DNA of 64,000 bases from DASUAS01 sp963720765 (GCA_963720765.1 CAVRGS010000006.1:34803-98802); one strand, 5' to 3'; positions 55,309 through 64,000 are shown, counted from the first letter of the stretch. A program made the numbers and translations. Notes: generated by a model not told the origin, from the sequence alone.

Positions 55309-57151
55309 GTGAGTGAGCTCGAAGCGGTGATGCTCGCAGAGGTCGAGGACCTGCTCGCCCGGTGGCGGCGCGAGTACGCGGGTCGTCCCGACGACGAAGC
55401 CGAACACCTCTGGTTGCTCGCGCTCGAACGCGAGCAGATCGTGGCGGTGGCGTACCGAGAGGAGTCGGTGGCGGGGCGCATCGACGGGCTCGCGATCAGC
55501 GACGAGCTGCGCGCCGTGCTCCGCCAGACGTTGGTGTGGATCTGGAAGGACGAGGAGCTCCACGCCGAGTACCTGCGGGGCATCCTGTTGCACCGCGGTG
55601 GGTTCGCGTCGTCGATGGTGGTGTACGGCCGACAGCTCCAGGGCGCGCTGTCGGGATGGGTGACCGCGACCGAGCACCATCGCGACCCGCGCACCGCGCC
55701 GTTGCGCACGGGTGCCGCCGGCGCGCTGGTCGCGATCGCGGGGATGACGGGCCGGATCCCGCAGGTGATGCAGCGCGAGCTGCGCTTCCAGACGTTCCGC
55801 CGCTACTGCGAGCTCAACGTCGTGCTCGAGATGACGGCCGAGCTCGCGTACCGCCGGCTGGTGGAGCTGGCGGCGAACGACGACGAGCGAGAGATCTTCG
55901 CCCGCATCCGCGACGACGAGCAGCGCCACACCGACGCATTCCGCGTGCTCGCGGCCGCGCTCTCCGACACCGGTGAGCTCGTCGACGGCTGGGCCGACGC
56001 CGACGTCATCCGCGAGCTGGGCGCCATCAGCGAGTGGTTCCTGCCCGCGACGATCCGGCCCCCGAGCGAAGCCGCGCCGACGGCCACGCGGGCCGCGCAC
56101 GTTCGGGACCCACGCGGCGGTCGTGGTCGGCAGCGGGGCGACGGACCGCGACAAGCTCGCCGTCCTGGAGGACTGCCTCGACCGGGCCGGTCTGGCCGAG
56201 CGCTGCGCGGGCGCGCGCACGGCGGCGATCCGGGTGTCGTTCATGCTCGGCTACGACCGCGCCGACCGTTCCAACGTCAACGACCCCGACCTGGTGGAGG
56301 GGGTGGCGCGGTACCTGCGGTGGCACGGCGTCGACGACGTCGCGGTGCTCGAGGCGCCGACCGTGTACGGCAACCTGTTCGCGCACCGATCGGTCGCCGA
56401 GGTCGCGGACTACTTCGGCTTCGACTCCCCCGAGTACCGCGTGGTCGACATCGGCAGCGACCTGCGCCCGTTCCACTTCGAGCGGGGCCTGGTGCAGGAG
56501 GCGATCAGCGCGACGTGGGTCGACGCCGACGTGCGGATCGTGATGCCCAAGCTGCGCACCGATCCCACCGAGTTCGCGCACCTCTCGCTGTCGACGCTCG
56601 AGGGCACCAGCGGGCCGATCGACGACACGTTCTACGCCGGCCGCCGGGTCGACTTCCGCACCGCCACGATGATGACGCTCGACGTCGCCCCGCCCGACTT
56701 CGCGGTCGTCGACGCGTGGGCGCCGGTCGCCGACGGGCCGTTCGGCGTGATGGGGTGCCGTGCTCCGGCCGAGGTGCGTCACCTCTACGCAGGGGTCGAC
56801 GCGCTCGCGGTCGACGAGGCGGTGCTCGCCGACCTCGGTGTCGCCGATCCGCGGCAGGCGCCGATCGTGCGGCGCGCCCACCACTGGTTCGGGATCCCGG
56901 TGGAGCCGGTCACGGTCGACGGCGATCGCCCACCGCTGCGCACCGAGCTGCGGGGCGCGCACGCGTCGGCGCCGCTGCGGGCGCTGGGCACGATGTCGTA
57001 TCCGATCTACGTGTACCTCAGCAATCGGGGAGAGCTGTTCGTGCCCGCGATGGACGTCGACGCGTTCCCGCCGATCGAGACCGCGGGTCCGGTGACGCGC
57101 GCGGTGCGCTGGGGCTCGCAGCGCGCGTTCGGGCTGCGGGCACCGGCCTGA
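55309..57151 (+). CDS. Ferritin-like domain fused to DUF362, split by one +1 indel
   Basis: Repaired near 56097 this is 613 aa. Residues 1 to about 255 are all-helical with di-iron-type motifs: WIWKDEELHAEYLRG and FARIRDDEQRHTDAFRVLAA. From about 265 a DUF362 domain follows: AAVVVGSGATDRDKLAVLED, RVSFMLGYDRADRSNVNDPD, VAVLEAPTVYGNLFAHRSVA and VMPKLRTDPTEFAHLSLSTL, without cluster cysteines. No start codon fits a separate second gene. The GTG at 55309 is used. It overlaps the next methyltransferase by one base. Confidence 0.75.
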
Positions 57152-58237
57152 TGCTGCGTTCCCTCACCGCGCAGGCGCGCGGCGTGGCCGGCGCGGTGCG
57201 GCGCGGGCACGCGGGTGCGCTCGCGCTGGCGATCGCCGACAGCCGCGCGCTGGTGCGGTCGCTGTTCCTGGCGTCGGCGGTGCGGGTCGACGTGCTCGGG
57301 TTCCTGGTGCAGCCGCGCTCGCTCGACGAGGTCGCGGCGCACACGGGAGCGACGCGCACCGATCGGCTGGCCGCGTGGCTCGACGTCGGCGTCGCGCTGC
57401 ACGAGCTGCGCGTGGACGGCGACGGCCGGTACGTGGTGCGGGGTCGGCGGGCGCGGGCGCTGGCCGACGGTGACCCGGTGCTGCTCGCGCACTACCGGTC
57501 GATGCTCGACTACCAGCCCGGCCCGTACGACCAGCTGGCCGAGCTCCTGCGCGGCGCACCGGGCGAGGGACGCGACGACCTCGACCGTCACGCCACCGTG
57601 ATCGCCGACGTGTCGCGCGCCGCGCAGTCGTTCGTGACGCCGTACCTCGAGGAGATCGTGCGGGCGGGTGTGGCGGGTCGCGCGGGTGTGCAGGGTCGGG
57701 TGGGTGTGCCGGGTCGGGTGGGTGTGCCGGGTCGGGTGCTCGATGTCGGGTGTGGCACCGGCGTGTACCTGCAGGCGATGCTCGAGGCCGCGCCGCACGC
57801 GACCGGCGACGGCATCGACCTCGCCGCCGACGTGATCGACGATGCCCGCGCCCGCATCGACCGCGCCGGCCTCGCGGGGCGCGCCACGCTCGCGGTGGGC
57901 GACGTGCGGACGTTCGCGGCGGCGGCCGAGCACCGCTACGGCGTCGTCACGCTGATCAACAACATCTACTACTTCGACCGCGACGAACGGGTCGCGCTGT
58001 ACCGGCAGCTCCGTGGGATCCTCGACGACGACGGTGAGCTCGTGGTGGTGACGATGGTGTCGCCGGGTTCGCCGGCGAGTGCGCACCTGCACCTCATGCT
58101 GGTCAGCCAGGCCGGGCATGCGTCCCTGCCGCGCGACGGCGAGGTCGAGCGCGACCTGCCGCGCCGCGGGGTTCACCACGGTGGAGTCGACCCGGCTGGT
58201 GCCGACGGAGCCGTTCGTCGGGGTGCGGGCTCGCTGA
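57151..58237 (+). CDS. SAM-dependent methyltransferase with in-frame hexapeptide repeats, split by one +1 indel
   Basis: Repaired near 58160 this is 361 aa. The N-terminal 130 residues form a winged-helix-like dimerisation domain (FLVQPRSLDEVAAHTGATRT). Then AGVAGR, AGVQGR, VGVPGR, VGVPGR repeats run into the SAM motif VLDVGCGTGVYLQAMLEAAP, followed by VTLINNIYYFDRDERVALYR and GILDDDGELVVVTMV. The start overlaps the DUF362 gene stop, so the two are coupled. Its substrate could be tied to the ferritin-DUF362 protein. The corrected end is TGA at 58235. Confidence 0.8.
57666..57737 (+). repeat. Four 18-bp tandem repeats inside the methyltransferase gene
   Basis: Units of about gggtgtgccgggtcgggt at 57666, 57684, 57702 and 57720. 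The last two are identical. Each adds six residues (GVPGRV) just before SAM motif I. Confidence 0.9.
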
Positions 58238-58256
58238 GGTCGGCGCTGGTACCACG

Positions 58257-58262
58257 TAGATT
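58257..58262 (+). promoter_or_regulatory. Leaderless-type -10 box (TAGATT)
   Basis: TAGATT lies 6 nt before the ATG at 58269. Confidence 0.5.
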
Positions 58263-58268
58263 GCTCCC

Positions 58269-58961
58269 ATGCGGGCATGGCGGATCTCGATGGTGGGTGT
58301 CGGTGCGGCGGTCGTGCTGGCCTTGGTCACGCCGGCGGCGGGTGCGGCGTCGACCGGCAGCGCGACCGACAAGCAGATCGCGACCGCGGGTGTGCTGGTG
58401 GCGAGCGACTTCCCTGCCACCTACGTGCAGTCCGCGCGCGACTCGTCGTCCGACGCCAAGACCGACAAGCAGGCGAGGAAGCTCGCGGCGTGCAAGAAGG
58501 TGGTCGCGTTCAAGAAGGCGGTCGAGCAGAACACCGAAGTGAAGTCGGACGAGTTCAACGACGGCCAGACCCAGATCGACAACACGGTGACCGTGTTCCC
58601 CACTGCGGCCAAGGCGAAGGCCGCGGTCAACAGCTACGCGGCCACTGGCGTCCCCGCGTGCTTCCGGCAGCTCCTCGGCAAGCTCGCGCAGCAGGCCGGC
58701 GGCAAGGCCACCGCCGACATCAAGAAGGTGCAGGACGTCACTGCCGGAGACCAGGCGCTCGCGTACGAAGGGCCCGTGCAGATCACCGAGTCGGACGGCA
58801 CCCAGACGACCCTGGCGTTCGGCAACCTCGTGATCCGCGTCGGGCGCGGCGTGGCGGTGTACTCGTACAACCACGACGCGAACACCAGCATCCAGACCGA
58901 GCTCAAGGACGCAGTCTCGAGCTCCGGCGGACGGCTGCAGCAGGCGCTCGCGAGCACCTGA
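58269..58961 (+). CDS. Secreted hypothetical protein
   Basis: A 230-aa protein with a signal peptide (MRAWRISMVGVGAAVVLALV, cleavage near AGAAS) and a soluble domain: LVASDFPATYVQSARDSSSD, IDNTVTVFPTAAKAKAAVNS and FGNLVIRVGRGVAVYSYNHD. Two Cys (AACKK and PACFRQ) could form a disulfide. It looks like actinobacterial secreted proteins of unknown function. Convergent with the ABC exporter genes. Confidence 0.8.
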   Translation: MRAWRISMVGVGAAVVLALVTPAAGAASTGSATDKQIATAGVLVASDFPATYVQSARDSSSDAKTDKQARKLAACKKVVAFKKAVEQNTEVKSDEFNDGQTQIDNTVTVFPTAAKAKAAVNSYAATGVPACFRQLLGKLAQQAGGKATADIKKVQDVTAGDQALAYEGPVQITESDGTQTTLAFGNLVIRVGRGVAVYSYNHDANTSIQTELKDAVSSSGGRLQQALAST

Positions 58962-58989
58962 CCGGTGGTCACGTCCGCGGCCACGGTCG

Positions 58990-59757
58990 TCAGACCCGGG
59001 GCTCCCAGCGGAAGTAGCGCATCGCGATCAGCAGGCCGCCGACTCCCCACGCGGCGACGACCAGCACGTCGGTCCAGTGGAAGGCGGTGCCGAGGAACCC
59101 GGCCTGCATGCCGGCGGCGAAGTGACGGATGGGGAACACCTTGGCGATCCAGATGATCCAGTCGGGCGTGCTGTTGCCGAACGGCACGAAGATCCCCGAC
59201 AGGAACAGCAGCGGGAGGATGGTGGCGTTGACGACCGTGGGCGCGGCGTCGGCGTTGGGCACGAACCCCGAGACGGCGAGGCCGAGCGCGCAGAACGCCA
59301 TCGCGCCGACGACGAGCATCACGAGGAAGCGCACGAGCGAGAGGCCGCTCGGCACCGTGACGTCGTAGAACAGCGCGCCGAAGCCCGCGGTGATGACGAC
59401 GAGCAGGATCCCCATGAACAGCGCGTGGACCACCCGCGCGCCGAGGAACGCCGCGCTCGGCAGCGGCGTGCCGTGGATGCGCTTGAGGATCCCCGACTCG
59501 CGCTGGAACGTCATGGTCATCGCGATGTTGCTGTAACACGCGGTGATGAGCCCGAAGGCCGCCATCGCCGAGACGTAGTAGGTGGAGGTCGTGATGGTCT
59601 TGTGGCCGATGTGCACGGTCGAGTTGCCGAGCAGCGCGGTGAAGATCACGAGGAACATCAGCGGGAACGCGAAGGTGAAGAACGCGCGCGACGGGTTGCG
59701 CCAGAACGCCTTGTTGACGAAGTTCACCTGCGAGATCGTCGAGCTCACCGCGTTCAC
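58990..59757 (-). CDS. ABC-2 type exporter permease
   Basis: A 255-aa membrane protein with six helices: NKAFWRNPSRAFFTFAFPLM, FGLITACYSNIAMTMTFQRE, GILKRIHGTPLPSAAFLGAR and LPLLFLSGIFVPFGNSTPDW. ABC-2 permease of the drug/lipid exporter type. The GTG at 59757 overlaps the ATPase stop (GTGA), so translation is coupled. Confidence 0.92.
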   Translation of the reverse strand: MNAVSSTISQVNFVNKAFWRNPSRAFFTFAFPLMFLVIFTALLGNSTVHIGHKTITTSTYYVSAMAAFGLITACYSNIAMTMTFQRESGILKRIHGTPLPSAAFLGARVVHALFMGILLVVITAGFGALFYDVTVPSGLSLVRFLVMLVVGAMAFCALGLAVSGFVPNADAAPTVVNATILPLLFLSGIFVPFGNSTPDWIIWIAKVFPIRHFAAGMQAGFLGTAFHWTDVLVVAAWGVGGLLIAMRYFRWEPRV

Positions 59758-60671
59758 TGCTGCGCGTCCTCCTCGGTCGAGCGGGTGAGCGAGAGGTAGA
59801 CGTCTTCGAGCGACGGTCGCAGCACCTCGAGGCCGTCGAGCGCGACCCCGGCGTCGAGCGCCCAGCCGGTGAGCGCGTGCAGCGACGCGACCGGGTCGTC
59901 GACGGTGAGCTCGCGGAAGCCGTCGGTGGTGGGCCGGCCGGTGAACTCCGCCGGGAGCTCGACGCCGGCAGGAGCACGGAAGCGCACGCGGGTGAGGGTC
60001 TGGTCGCGCGCGGCGAGCGTGGCGGGCGTGCCCTCGGCGACGATGCGGCCGGCGGCCAGCACCGCGACGCGGTGCGCGAGGTGCTGCGCCTCGTCCATGT
60101 AGTGCGTGGTGAGCACGACGGTCTTGCCGAGGGCGGCGAGGTTGCTCACGATGTCCCACGCGTCGCGGCGGGCGGCGGGGTCGAAGCCGGTGGTGGGTTC
60201 GTCGAGGAACAGGAGCTCGGGGTCACCGACGATGGCGACGGCCATGTCGAGGCGACGCTTCTGTCCGCCCGAGAGGTGCACCACGCGCTCGGCGCGCTTC
60301 GACGTGAGACCCACGAGATCGATCACCTCGTCGATGTCGCGTGGGTGCGGGTAGAAGCCGGCGTACATGCCGACGGTCTCGCGCACGGTGAGGTACGGCT
60401 CGACCGCGGTCTCCTGGAGCGCCATCCCGATGCGGGACGCGAGCGCGGTGCGCTCGCGGCCGGGATCGTGGCCGAGCACGGTGACGTCGCCGGCGTCGCG
60501 GCGGCGATAGCCCTCGAGGATCTCGACCGTCGTGGTCTTGCCGGCGCCGTTGGGTCCGAGGAGGGCGAAGATCTCGCCGTGGCGGATGTCGAGGTCGATC
60601 CCGTCGACGGCGGTCTTGTCGCCGTAGGTCTTGGTGAGCCCGCGGATGCGCACCGCGTCGTGGGTCGCCAT
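59754..60671 (-). CDS. ABC exporter ATP-binding protein
   Basis: A 305-aa ATPase of the DrrA/CcmA type: VRIRGLTKTYGDKTAVDGID, Walker A LLGPNGAGKTTTVEILEG, signature VVHLSGGQKRRLDMAVAI, Walker B LLFLDEPTTGFDPAAR, H-loop TTHYMDEAQHLA, and a C-terminal DUF4162-like extension. ATG at 60671. It pairs with the ABC-2 permease to export an unidentified compound. Confidence 0.93.
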   Translation of the reverse strand: MATHDAVRIRGLTKTYGDKTAVDGIDLDIRHGEIFALLGPNGAGKTTTVEILEGYRRRDAGDVTVLGHDPGRERTALASRIGMALQETAVEPYLTVRETVGMYAGFYPHPRDIDEVIDLVGLTSKRAERVVHLSGGQKRRLDMAVAIVGDPELLFLDEPTTGFDPAARRDAWDIVSNLAALGKTVVLTTHYMDEAQHLAHRVAVLAAGRIVAEGTPATLAARDQTLTRVRFRAPAGVELPAEFTGRPTTDGFRELTVDDPVASLHALTGWALDAGVALDGLEVLRPSLEDVYLSLTRSTEEDAQQ

Positions 60672-60745
60672 CGCCGAACATCTTGGTGCGGGCCGCGGTG
60701 GTGGGTCACACCCGGCGGAGGGTTTCGGCGCCGGACGACCGGGGT

Positions 60746-60751
60746 TACGCT
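60746..60751 (+). promoter_or_regulatory. Leaderless-type -10 box (TACGCT)
   Basis: TACGCT lies 6 nt before the GTG at 60758. Confidence 0.45.
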
Positions 60752-60757
60752 CGCGAC

Positions 60758-60940
60758 GTGTGCATGATCGTCTACCTGCTGTCCCGCGGCCTGGTCGTGC
60801 TGTCGGCCCGAGCCCTGGAGCGGCGGCGTCGGCGCAACCGTGGTGACGGGCCCGACGAGGGTCGCGGTGGTCGCGGTGGTCGCGGTGGTCGCGGCGGGTC
60901 GGGCGGCGGCGACGGGGCCGAACTCGTGCTCGCAGCCTGA
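60758..60940 (+). CDS. Small protein with RGG repeats
   Basis: 60 aa: a hydrophobic start (MCMIVYLLSRGLVVLSARAL), a basic stretch (ERRRRRNRGDGPDEG), then RGGRGGRGGRGG and a Gly/Ser tail ending AELVLAA. The RGG run is encoded by a 9-bp tandem repeat (cgcggtggt). RGG boxes bind RNA in other proteins; here function is unknown. Coding status rests on the -10 box and spacing, so it is tentative. The ATG two codons in is an alternative. Confidence 0.4.
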   Translation: MCMIVYLLSRGLVVLSARALERRRRRNRGDGPDEGRGGRGGRGGRGGSGGGDGAELVLAA

Positions 60941-60973
60941 CCCGCGAGTCGGCGCAACGGCGTCGGTCAGCCG

Positions 60974-62143
60974 TCACGGCGGCACCCACTCACCGGCAGC
61001 GATGAAGCGCATCCGGCCGGGTTGACCGACGAGGCGCAACCGGTGGCGGTGCTTGTGCTCGTGGTGGTGACCACAGAGGCGATCGAGGTTCCAGATCGCC
61101 GTCGGGCCACCCTCTTCGATGGGGAGGTTGTGGTCGATCTCGAGGTGGCGGGTGACGTGGCAGCCCTCGACGTCGCACTCCGGGTGCAGCTCCTCGATCG
61201 CGCTCCGGAGCCGCGCAGGAATCGTGCGGCCGGGATGTGACACCGCACGCACGTCGGTGCCGTCGACGAGCAGCAGCTTCACGAACGAGTCGTCGAGCAG
61301 ACGTTGCGCGACCGACACCGGAATTGGACCGCCACCCACGATCTCGCAGAGCTCACCGGGTTCGGTCGCGCCGCGGACGAGCGCGGCGTAGTCGACGCGC
61401 ACCACGGTGGTGACCGCTCGCGGAGTCTCGGTGGCAGAGCAGGGCGCAGCGGCAAGCGCGACGAGCGCGTCGAACGCGAGCGCGTCGGACCGTTCACGAC
61501 GACCCGCGACGCGAGCGTCCTCGAACAGCTCGCGCTCGAACGGCTCGAGCGCGGCCATCACCTTCGCGGTGGCGTCGACGGGGCCGCGGATGTCGATGCG
61601 GCCGGTGCCGTCGGCGTCGGTCCAGTGCCGCAGCGACCGCGCCGCACGGATGCGTGCGTACTGCGCCTCCTGATCGACGCAGGCGGCAGCCTTGACCCGC
61701 GCGCACGCGGTGCGCAGGCCGCGCACGCCGTCGTGCTGCGCACGCTCGAGCAGCTCGGCCTCGGCGTCGGGATCGGCGGTCGCGGCGTCGGCGATGGCGC
61801 CGACCTGGGTGAGCGACAACGCACCCTCACGCATCGCGGCTTCGGTGCTCGGCAGCTCGGCGAGGCGGGCGGCGGTGTCGACGGTCGCGCGCGCGGCACC
61901 GACCGTGGCGCACGTGGTGTCGGCCAGCCACGAAGCCGCGTCGCGGTGCGCGCCGTCGTGCTTCCACGCGCCGGTGGCGACGACCTGGCGGGTGGCGAGC
62001 GCCTTGCCGGCGGCGCCGAGGCGCTCGACCTCGTCGAAGAGCTCGACCAAGGTGCGAGCGCCGGGACCGTCGAAGCGATCGGGTTCGAGATCGGCCACCA
62101 ACCGGCGGACCTGCGCCACCGCGCACCGCAACTGCTCGAACAC
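60974..62143 (-). CDS. DUF222 / HNH endonuclease protein (13E12-like)
   Basis: A 389-aa protein: the DUF222 domain (VRRLVADLEPDRFDGPGART, ASWLADTTCATVGAARATVD, ALEPFERELFEDARVAGRRE) and a C-terminal HNH nuclease with CDVEGCHVTRHLEIDHNLPI, NLDRLCGHHHEHKHR. The GTG at 62143 is chosen because GGGGAGG lies just upstream; a GTG at 62191 directly abuts a possible -10 box and is less likely. A perfect SOS box lies upstream. Family members are repeated in actinobacterial genomes; a partial copy is at 55015-55103. Confidence 0.9.
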   Translation of the reverse strand: MFEQLRCAVAQVRRLVADLEPDRFDGPGARTLVELFDEVERLGAAGKALATRQVVATGAWKHDGAHRDAASWLADTTCATVGAARATVDTAARLAELPSTEAAMREGALSLTQVGAIADAATADPDAEAELLERAQHDGVRGLRTACARVKAAACVDQEAQYARIRAARSLRHWTDADGTGRIDIRGPVDATAKVMAALEPFERELFEDARVAGRRERSDALAFDALVALAAAPCSATETPRAVTTVVRVDYAALVRGATEPGELCEIVGGGPIPVSVAQRLLDDSFVKLLLVDGTDVRAVSHPGRTIPARLRSAIEELHPECDVEGCHVTRHLEIDHNLPIEEGGPTAIWNLDRLCGHHHEHKHRHRLRLVGQPGRMRFIAAGEWVPP

Positions 62144-62198
62144 GACACCTCCCCGGGAGCTTCGAAGAACCGTCGGGGAAGTTGTCGTCACACCATAG

Positions 62199-62212
62199 CG
62201 AACGTACGTTCG
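62199..62212 (-). promoter_or_regulatory. SOS (LexA) box, CGAACGTACGTTCG
   Basis: A perfect 14-bp palindrome matching CGAAC-N4-GTTCG, the Gram-positive LexA consensus, 8 nt upstream of the outermost possible start and abutting TATGGT. It predicts DNA-damage induction of the HNH endonuclease gene. Confidence 0.75.
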
Positions 62213-62267
62213 GTGTGCAAGAGGAAATCCCGGGATGACGCCCCACCGCGCTGACCGAGCCGGCGGT

Positions 62268-63998
62268 TCACTCGGCTTCGAAGAGGTCCTCGCCGCGGCG
62301 GAGGCGGGTGGCGATGTCGACGACGCGGGAGAGCTCGCGGCGGGTCGGGGTGTGGGCGGCGAGGAAGCGGGCGAGGCCGGCGAGGATGAGCACGCCCTCC
62401 TCGGACCCGGCGGGCCACAGGTGGTGCTCGGCGACGGCGGCCTCGAACACCTGGTACCAGTGGAACTCGGCGTCTTCGCGCAGCAGCGCGTGGCCGAGCG
62501 CGGCGATCAGCAGCGCGGGGTCGCCGCCGCCTCGCAGGTAGCCGGCGGCGACGGTGCCGGCGCGGTCGACGGCGCCCTGGATCTCCCAGCACTCGTCGAG
62601 GTCGGCGAGGTCGCCGGACTGCGCGTCGGGCAGGCGCGCGGCGGGCACGTTGAGGAAGCGGTCGAGGTAGACGCGCAGCGCGCCGTGCACGAGACCGCGC
62701 AGCAGCTCGCGCGTCGGCATGCGCATGAGCGCGGCGTGCAGCGCGTGCGCAGCGGTGAAGGCGTGGTGGACGGTGTCCCAGTCGCCGAAGTCGTTCTGCA
62801 CGTGGAAGCGGGTGATGCGCAGCGCGGCGGCGTAGGCGAGGGCGCGGCCGAGCTGGTCGGGATCGGCGCCGGCGGTGAGCGCGTCGAGCAGGGCGTCGAC
62901 GACATGCTCGGGGTCGTCGTCGAGGAGCTGCCAGGCGAGGCCGGCCACGTCGGTGAACGCGCCGTGCCGGGTGGCGCCGGCGTCGATGGCGGCGTCGAGC
63001 CGGGGCTGCGTGCGCGCGATCAGCTCGGCGAGGTCGTGCGGGTGGCGCCAGGTGCCGCTCTGCTCCGACCAGGTGGCCGACGCGGTGCCGCGCACGAGGG
63101 TGGGCAGCACGTCGGCGGCGGCGTGGCGGCCGACGTAGCCGAGCGACTCGAAGGCCTTGTTGGTGAAGTCGATGGTGTGGCCGCCGTCGACGAAGACGTG
63201 GTCGGTGACGGCGGCGAACATCATGCGCTCGGCGTCGCCGAGCGGACCGGGTGCGGCGAGCGCGGTGGTGAGCACGAGCTCGGCGGCGTCGGCGGAGCGG
63301 GTCTCGACGAAGCGCCGGTACCACGACGCGAGCCGCGTCAGTTCGTGCTCACCGCTGCCATCCTCGGAGAAGGCGTCGAAGGCGCGCATCGGGAAGCGGG
63401 GCGGGTGGTTGCGGGTGTCGCGGGCGACGAAGGCGAGGCCGTGCACGAGCGCGAGGGCGCGGTCGTCGGGCGCGAGCGACGGGAGCACGTTGGCCATGGC
63501 GACGAGCACGGTGAGGCCGGCACCCCAGCCGGCGTCGCGGTAGCGGGTGCCGAAGGCGATGCCGCGGCGCACGATCTCCTCGGGCGTGATGCCGGCTTCG
63601 AGGAGGCCGAGCACCGACTTGGCGAGCACGAGCGAGAGGCCGAGCTCGAGGCCGTCGTCGAGCCGGGCGAAGAGGTGCGCGACGGGATCGTCGCCGCGGC
63701 GGGGTTCGACGAGGACGTCGTCGCCGTCGATCGTCACCTGGAAGCCGCGGGCGTCGTCGGCGAAGGGGTCGAGGGTGCAGCCGGTGACGAGGTCGAAGCG
63801 GGCGTGGTGCCAGTGGCAGGTGACGAGGCCCGACTCGACGGTGCCCTGGTGGAGCGGGAAGCCCATGTGGGGGCAGCGGTCCTCGATCGCCCAGGCGCGG
63901 TCCTCACTCCAGAAGACGACGACCGGCAGGTTGGCGACCTTGGTCAGCAGCCGACCGGTGGACTGGAGCTCCTCGAGCGACCCGGCACGCGTGGGCAC
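62268..63998 (-). CDS. Rieske [2Fe-2S] domain protein with a large helical C-terminal part
   Basis: At least 576 aa. The N-terminal 100 residues are a Rieske ferredoxin domain: CPHMGFPLHQG and CHWHHARFDLVTG, the C-x-H...C-x2-H cluster ligands. The remaining 470 residues are mostly helical (WGAGLTVLVAMANVLPSLAP, HVQNDFGDWDTVHHAFTAAH, REDAEFHWYQVFEAAVAEHH) with many His, Glu and Asp. No known catalytic domain is recognised. The GTG at 63998 is at the window edge, so the true start could lie outside. Confidence 0.8.
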   Translation of the reverse strand: MPTRAGSLEELQSTGRLLTKVANLPVVVFWSEDRAWAIEDRCPHMGFPLHQGTVESGLVTCHWHHARFDLVTGCTLDPFADDARGFQVTIDGDDVLVEPRRGDDPVAHLFARLDDGLELGLSLVLAKSVLGLLEAGITPEEIVRRGIAFGTRYRDAGWGAGLTVLVAMANVLPSLAPDDRALALVHGLAFVARDTRNHPPRFPMRAFDAFSEDGSGEHELTRLASWYRRFVETRSADAAELVLTTALAAPGPLGDAERMMFAAVTDHVFVDGGHTIDFTNKAFESLGYVGRHAAADVLPTLVRGTASATWSEQSGTWRHPHDLAELIARTQPRLDAAIDAGATRHGAFTDVAGLAWQLLDDDPEHVVDALLDALTAGADPDQLGRALAYAAALRITRFHVQNDFGDWDTVHHAFTAAHALHAALMRMPTRELLRGLVHGALRVYLDRFLNVPAARLPDAQSGDLADLDECWEIQGAVDRAGTVAAGYLRGGGDPALLIAALGHALLREDAEFHWYQVFEAAVAEHHLWPAGSEEGVLILAGLARFLAAHTPTRRELSRVVDIATRLRRGEDLFEAE

Positions 63999-64000
63999 GA

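Noticed and set aside
62144..62191. GTG at 62191 as the DUF222-HNH start
   Set aside because: It directly touches the TATGGT box and SOS palindrome, and has no SD; the GTG at 62143 has GGGGAGG upstream.

Overview
This 64 kb window is GC-rich chromosomal DNA from an actinobacterium. Typical actinobacterial features are a fused cobA-hemD gene, an AfsR/SARP-type regulator, a DUF222-HNH endonuclease behind a Gram-positive-type SOS box, and many start codons placed 6-8 nt after a TAnnnT -10 box, as expected for leaderless transcripts. The split, b6f-like cytochrome b suggests a deep lineage such as Acidimicrobiia rather than Streptomyces or Mycobacterium. That placement is inference and was not tested by phylogeny.

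Layout. 0-6.6 kb: a six-gene tetrapyrrole cluster (siroheme dehydrogenase, hemA, hemC, cobA-hemD, hemB, hemL). 6.6-12.6 kb (minus): an eight-gene respiratory operon with split cytochrome b, Rieske protein, diheme cytochrome c, an 8Fe ferredoxin and three unrecognised membrane proteins. 12.7-18.1 kb: a geranylgeranyl-reductase-family flavoprotein, MoaD, a cysteine-less DksA-like protein, a Lon-N protein, SirB1-like and Fur-family genes, and a DsbA/DsbB-type pair. 18.1-22.2 kb: a CopC-CopD fusion with an ECF sigma/anti-sigma pair. 22.2-24.9 kb: a CDF metal exporter facing a metal ABC importer across a Zur/Fur-like palindrome. 25-29.6 kb: HIT, bioA-bioF-bioD, ald. 29.6-38.7 kb: ketopantoate reductase, a two-component system, a secreted zinc metallopeptidase, a phosphoribosyltransferase, tRNA-Lys and a flavoprotein.

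39-58 kb is accessory in character: a glycoside hydrolase with an overlapping leader ORF, a large SARP/NB-ARC/TPR regulator, methyltransferases, a tautomerase, a GNAT, an ATPase-TPR-adenylate cyclase protein behind six 14-bp repeats, MFS-ArsR, and a ferritin-like/DUF362 fusion. 58-64 kb: a secreted protein, an ABC exporter pair, a small RGG-repeat protein, the HNH endonuclease and a Rieske-domain protein running to the window edge.

Many genes at 16.7-17.3, 33-34 and 41-58 kb are split by single-base indels. I resolved 22 in 13 genes: 20 gains and 2 losses. The encoded proteins otherwise look intact and every repaired length is divisible by three. These genes are annotated as single features with the shift sites noted. 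The best candidates for something new are the b6f-type respiratory operon with its own ferredoxin, the repeat-fronted ATPase-cyclase gene, and the ferritin-DUF362 plus methyltransferase pair.
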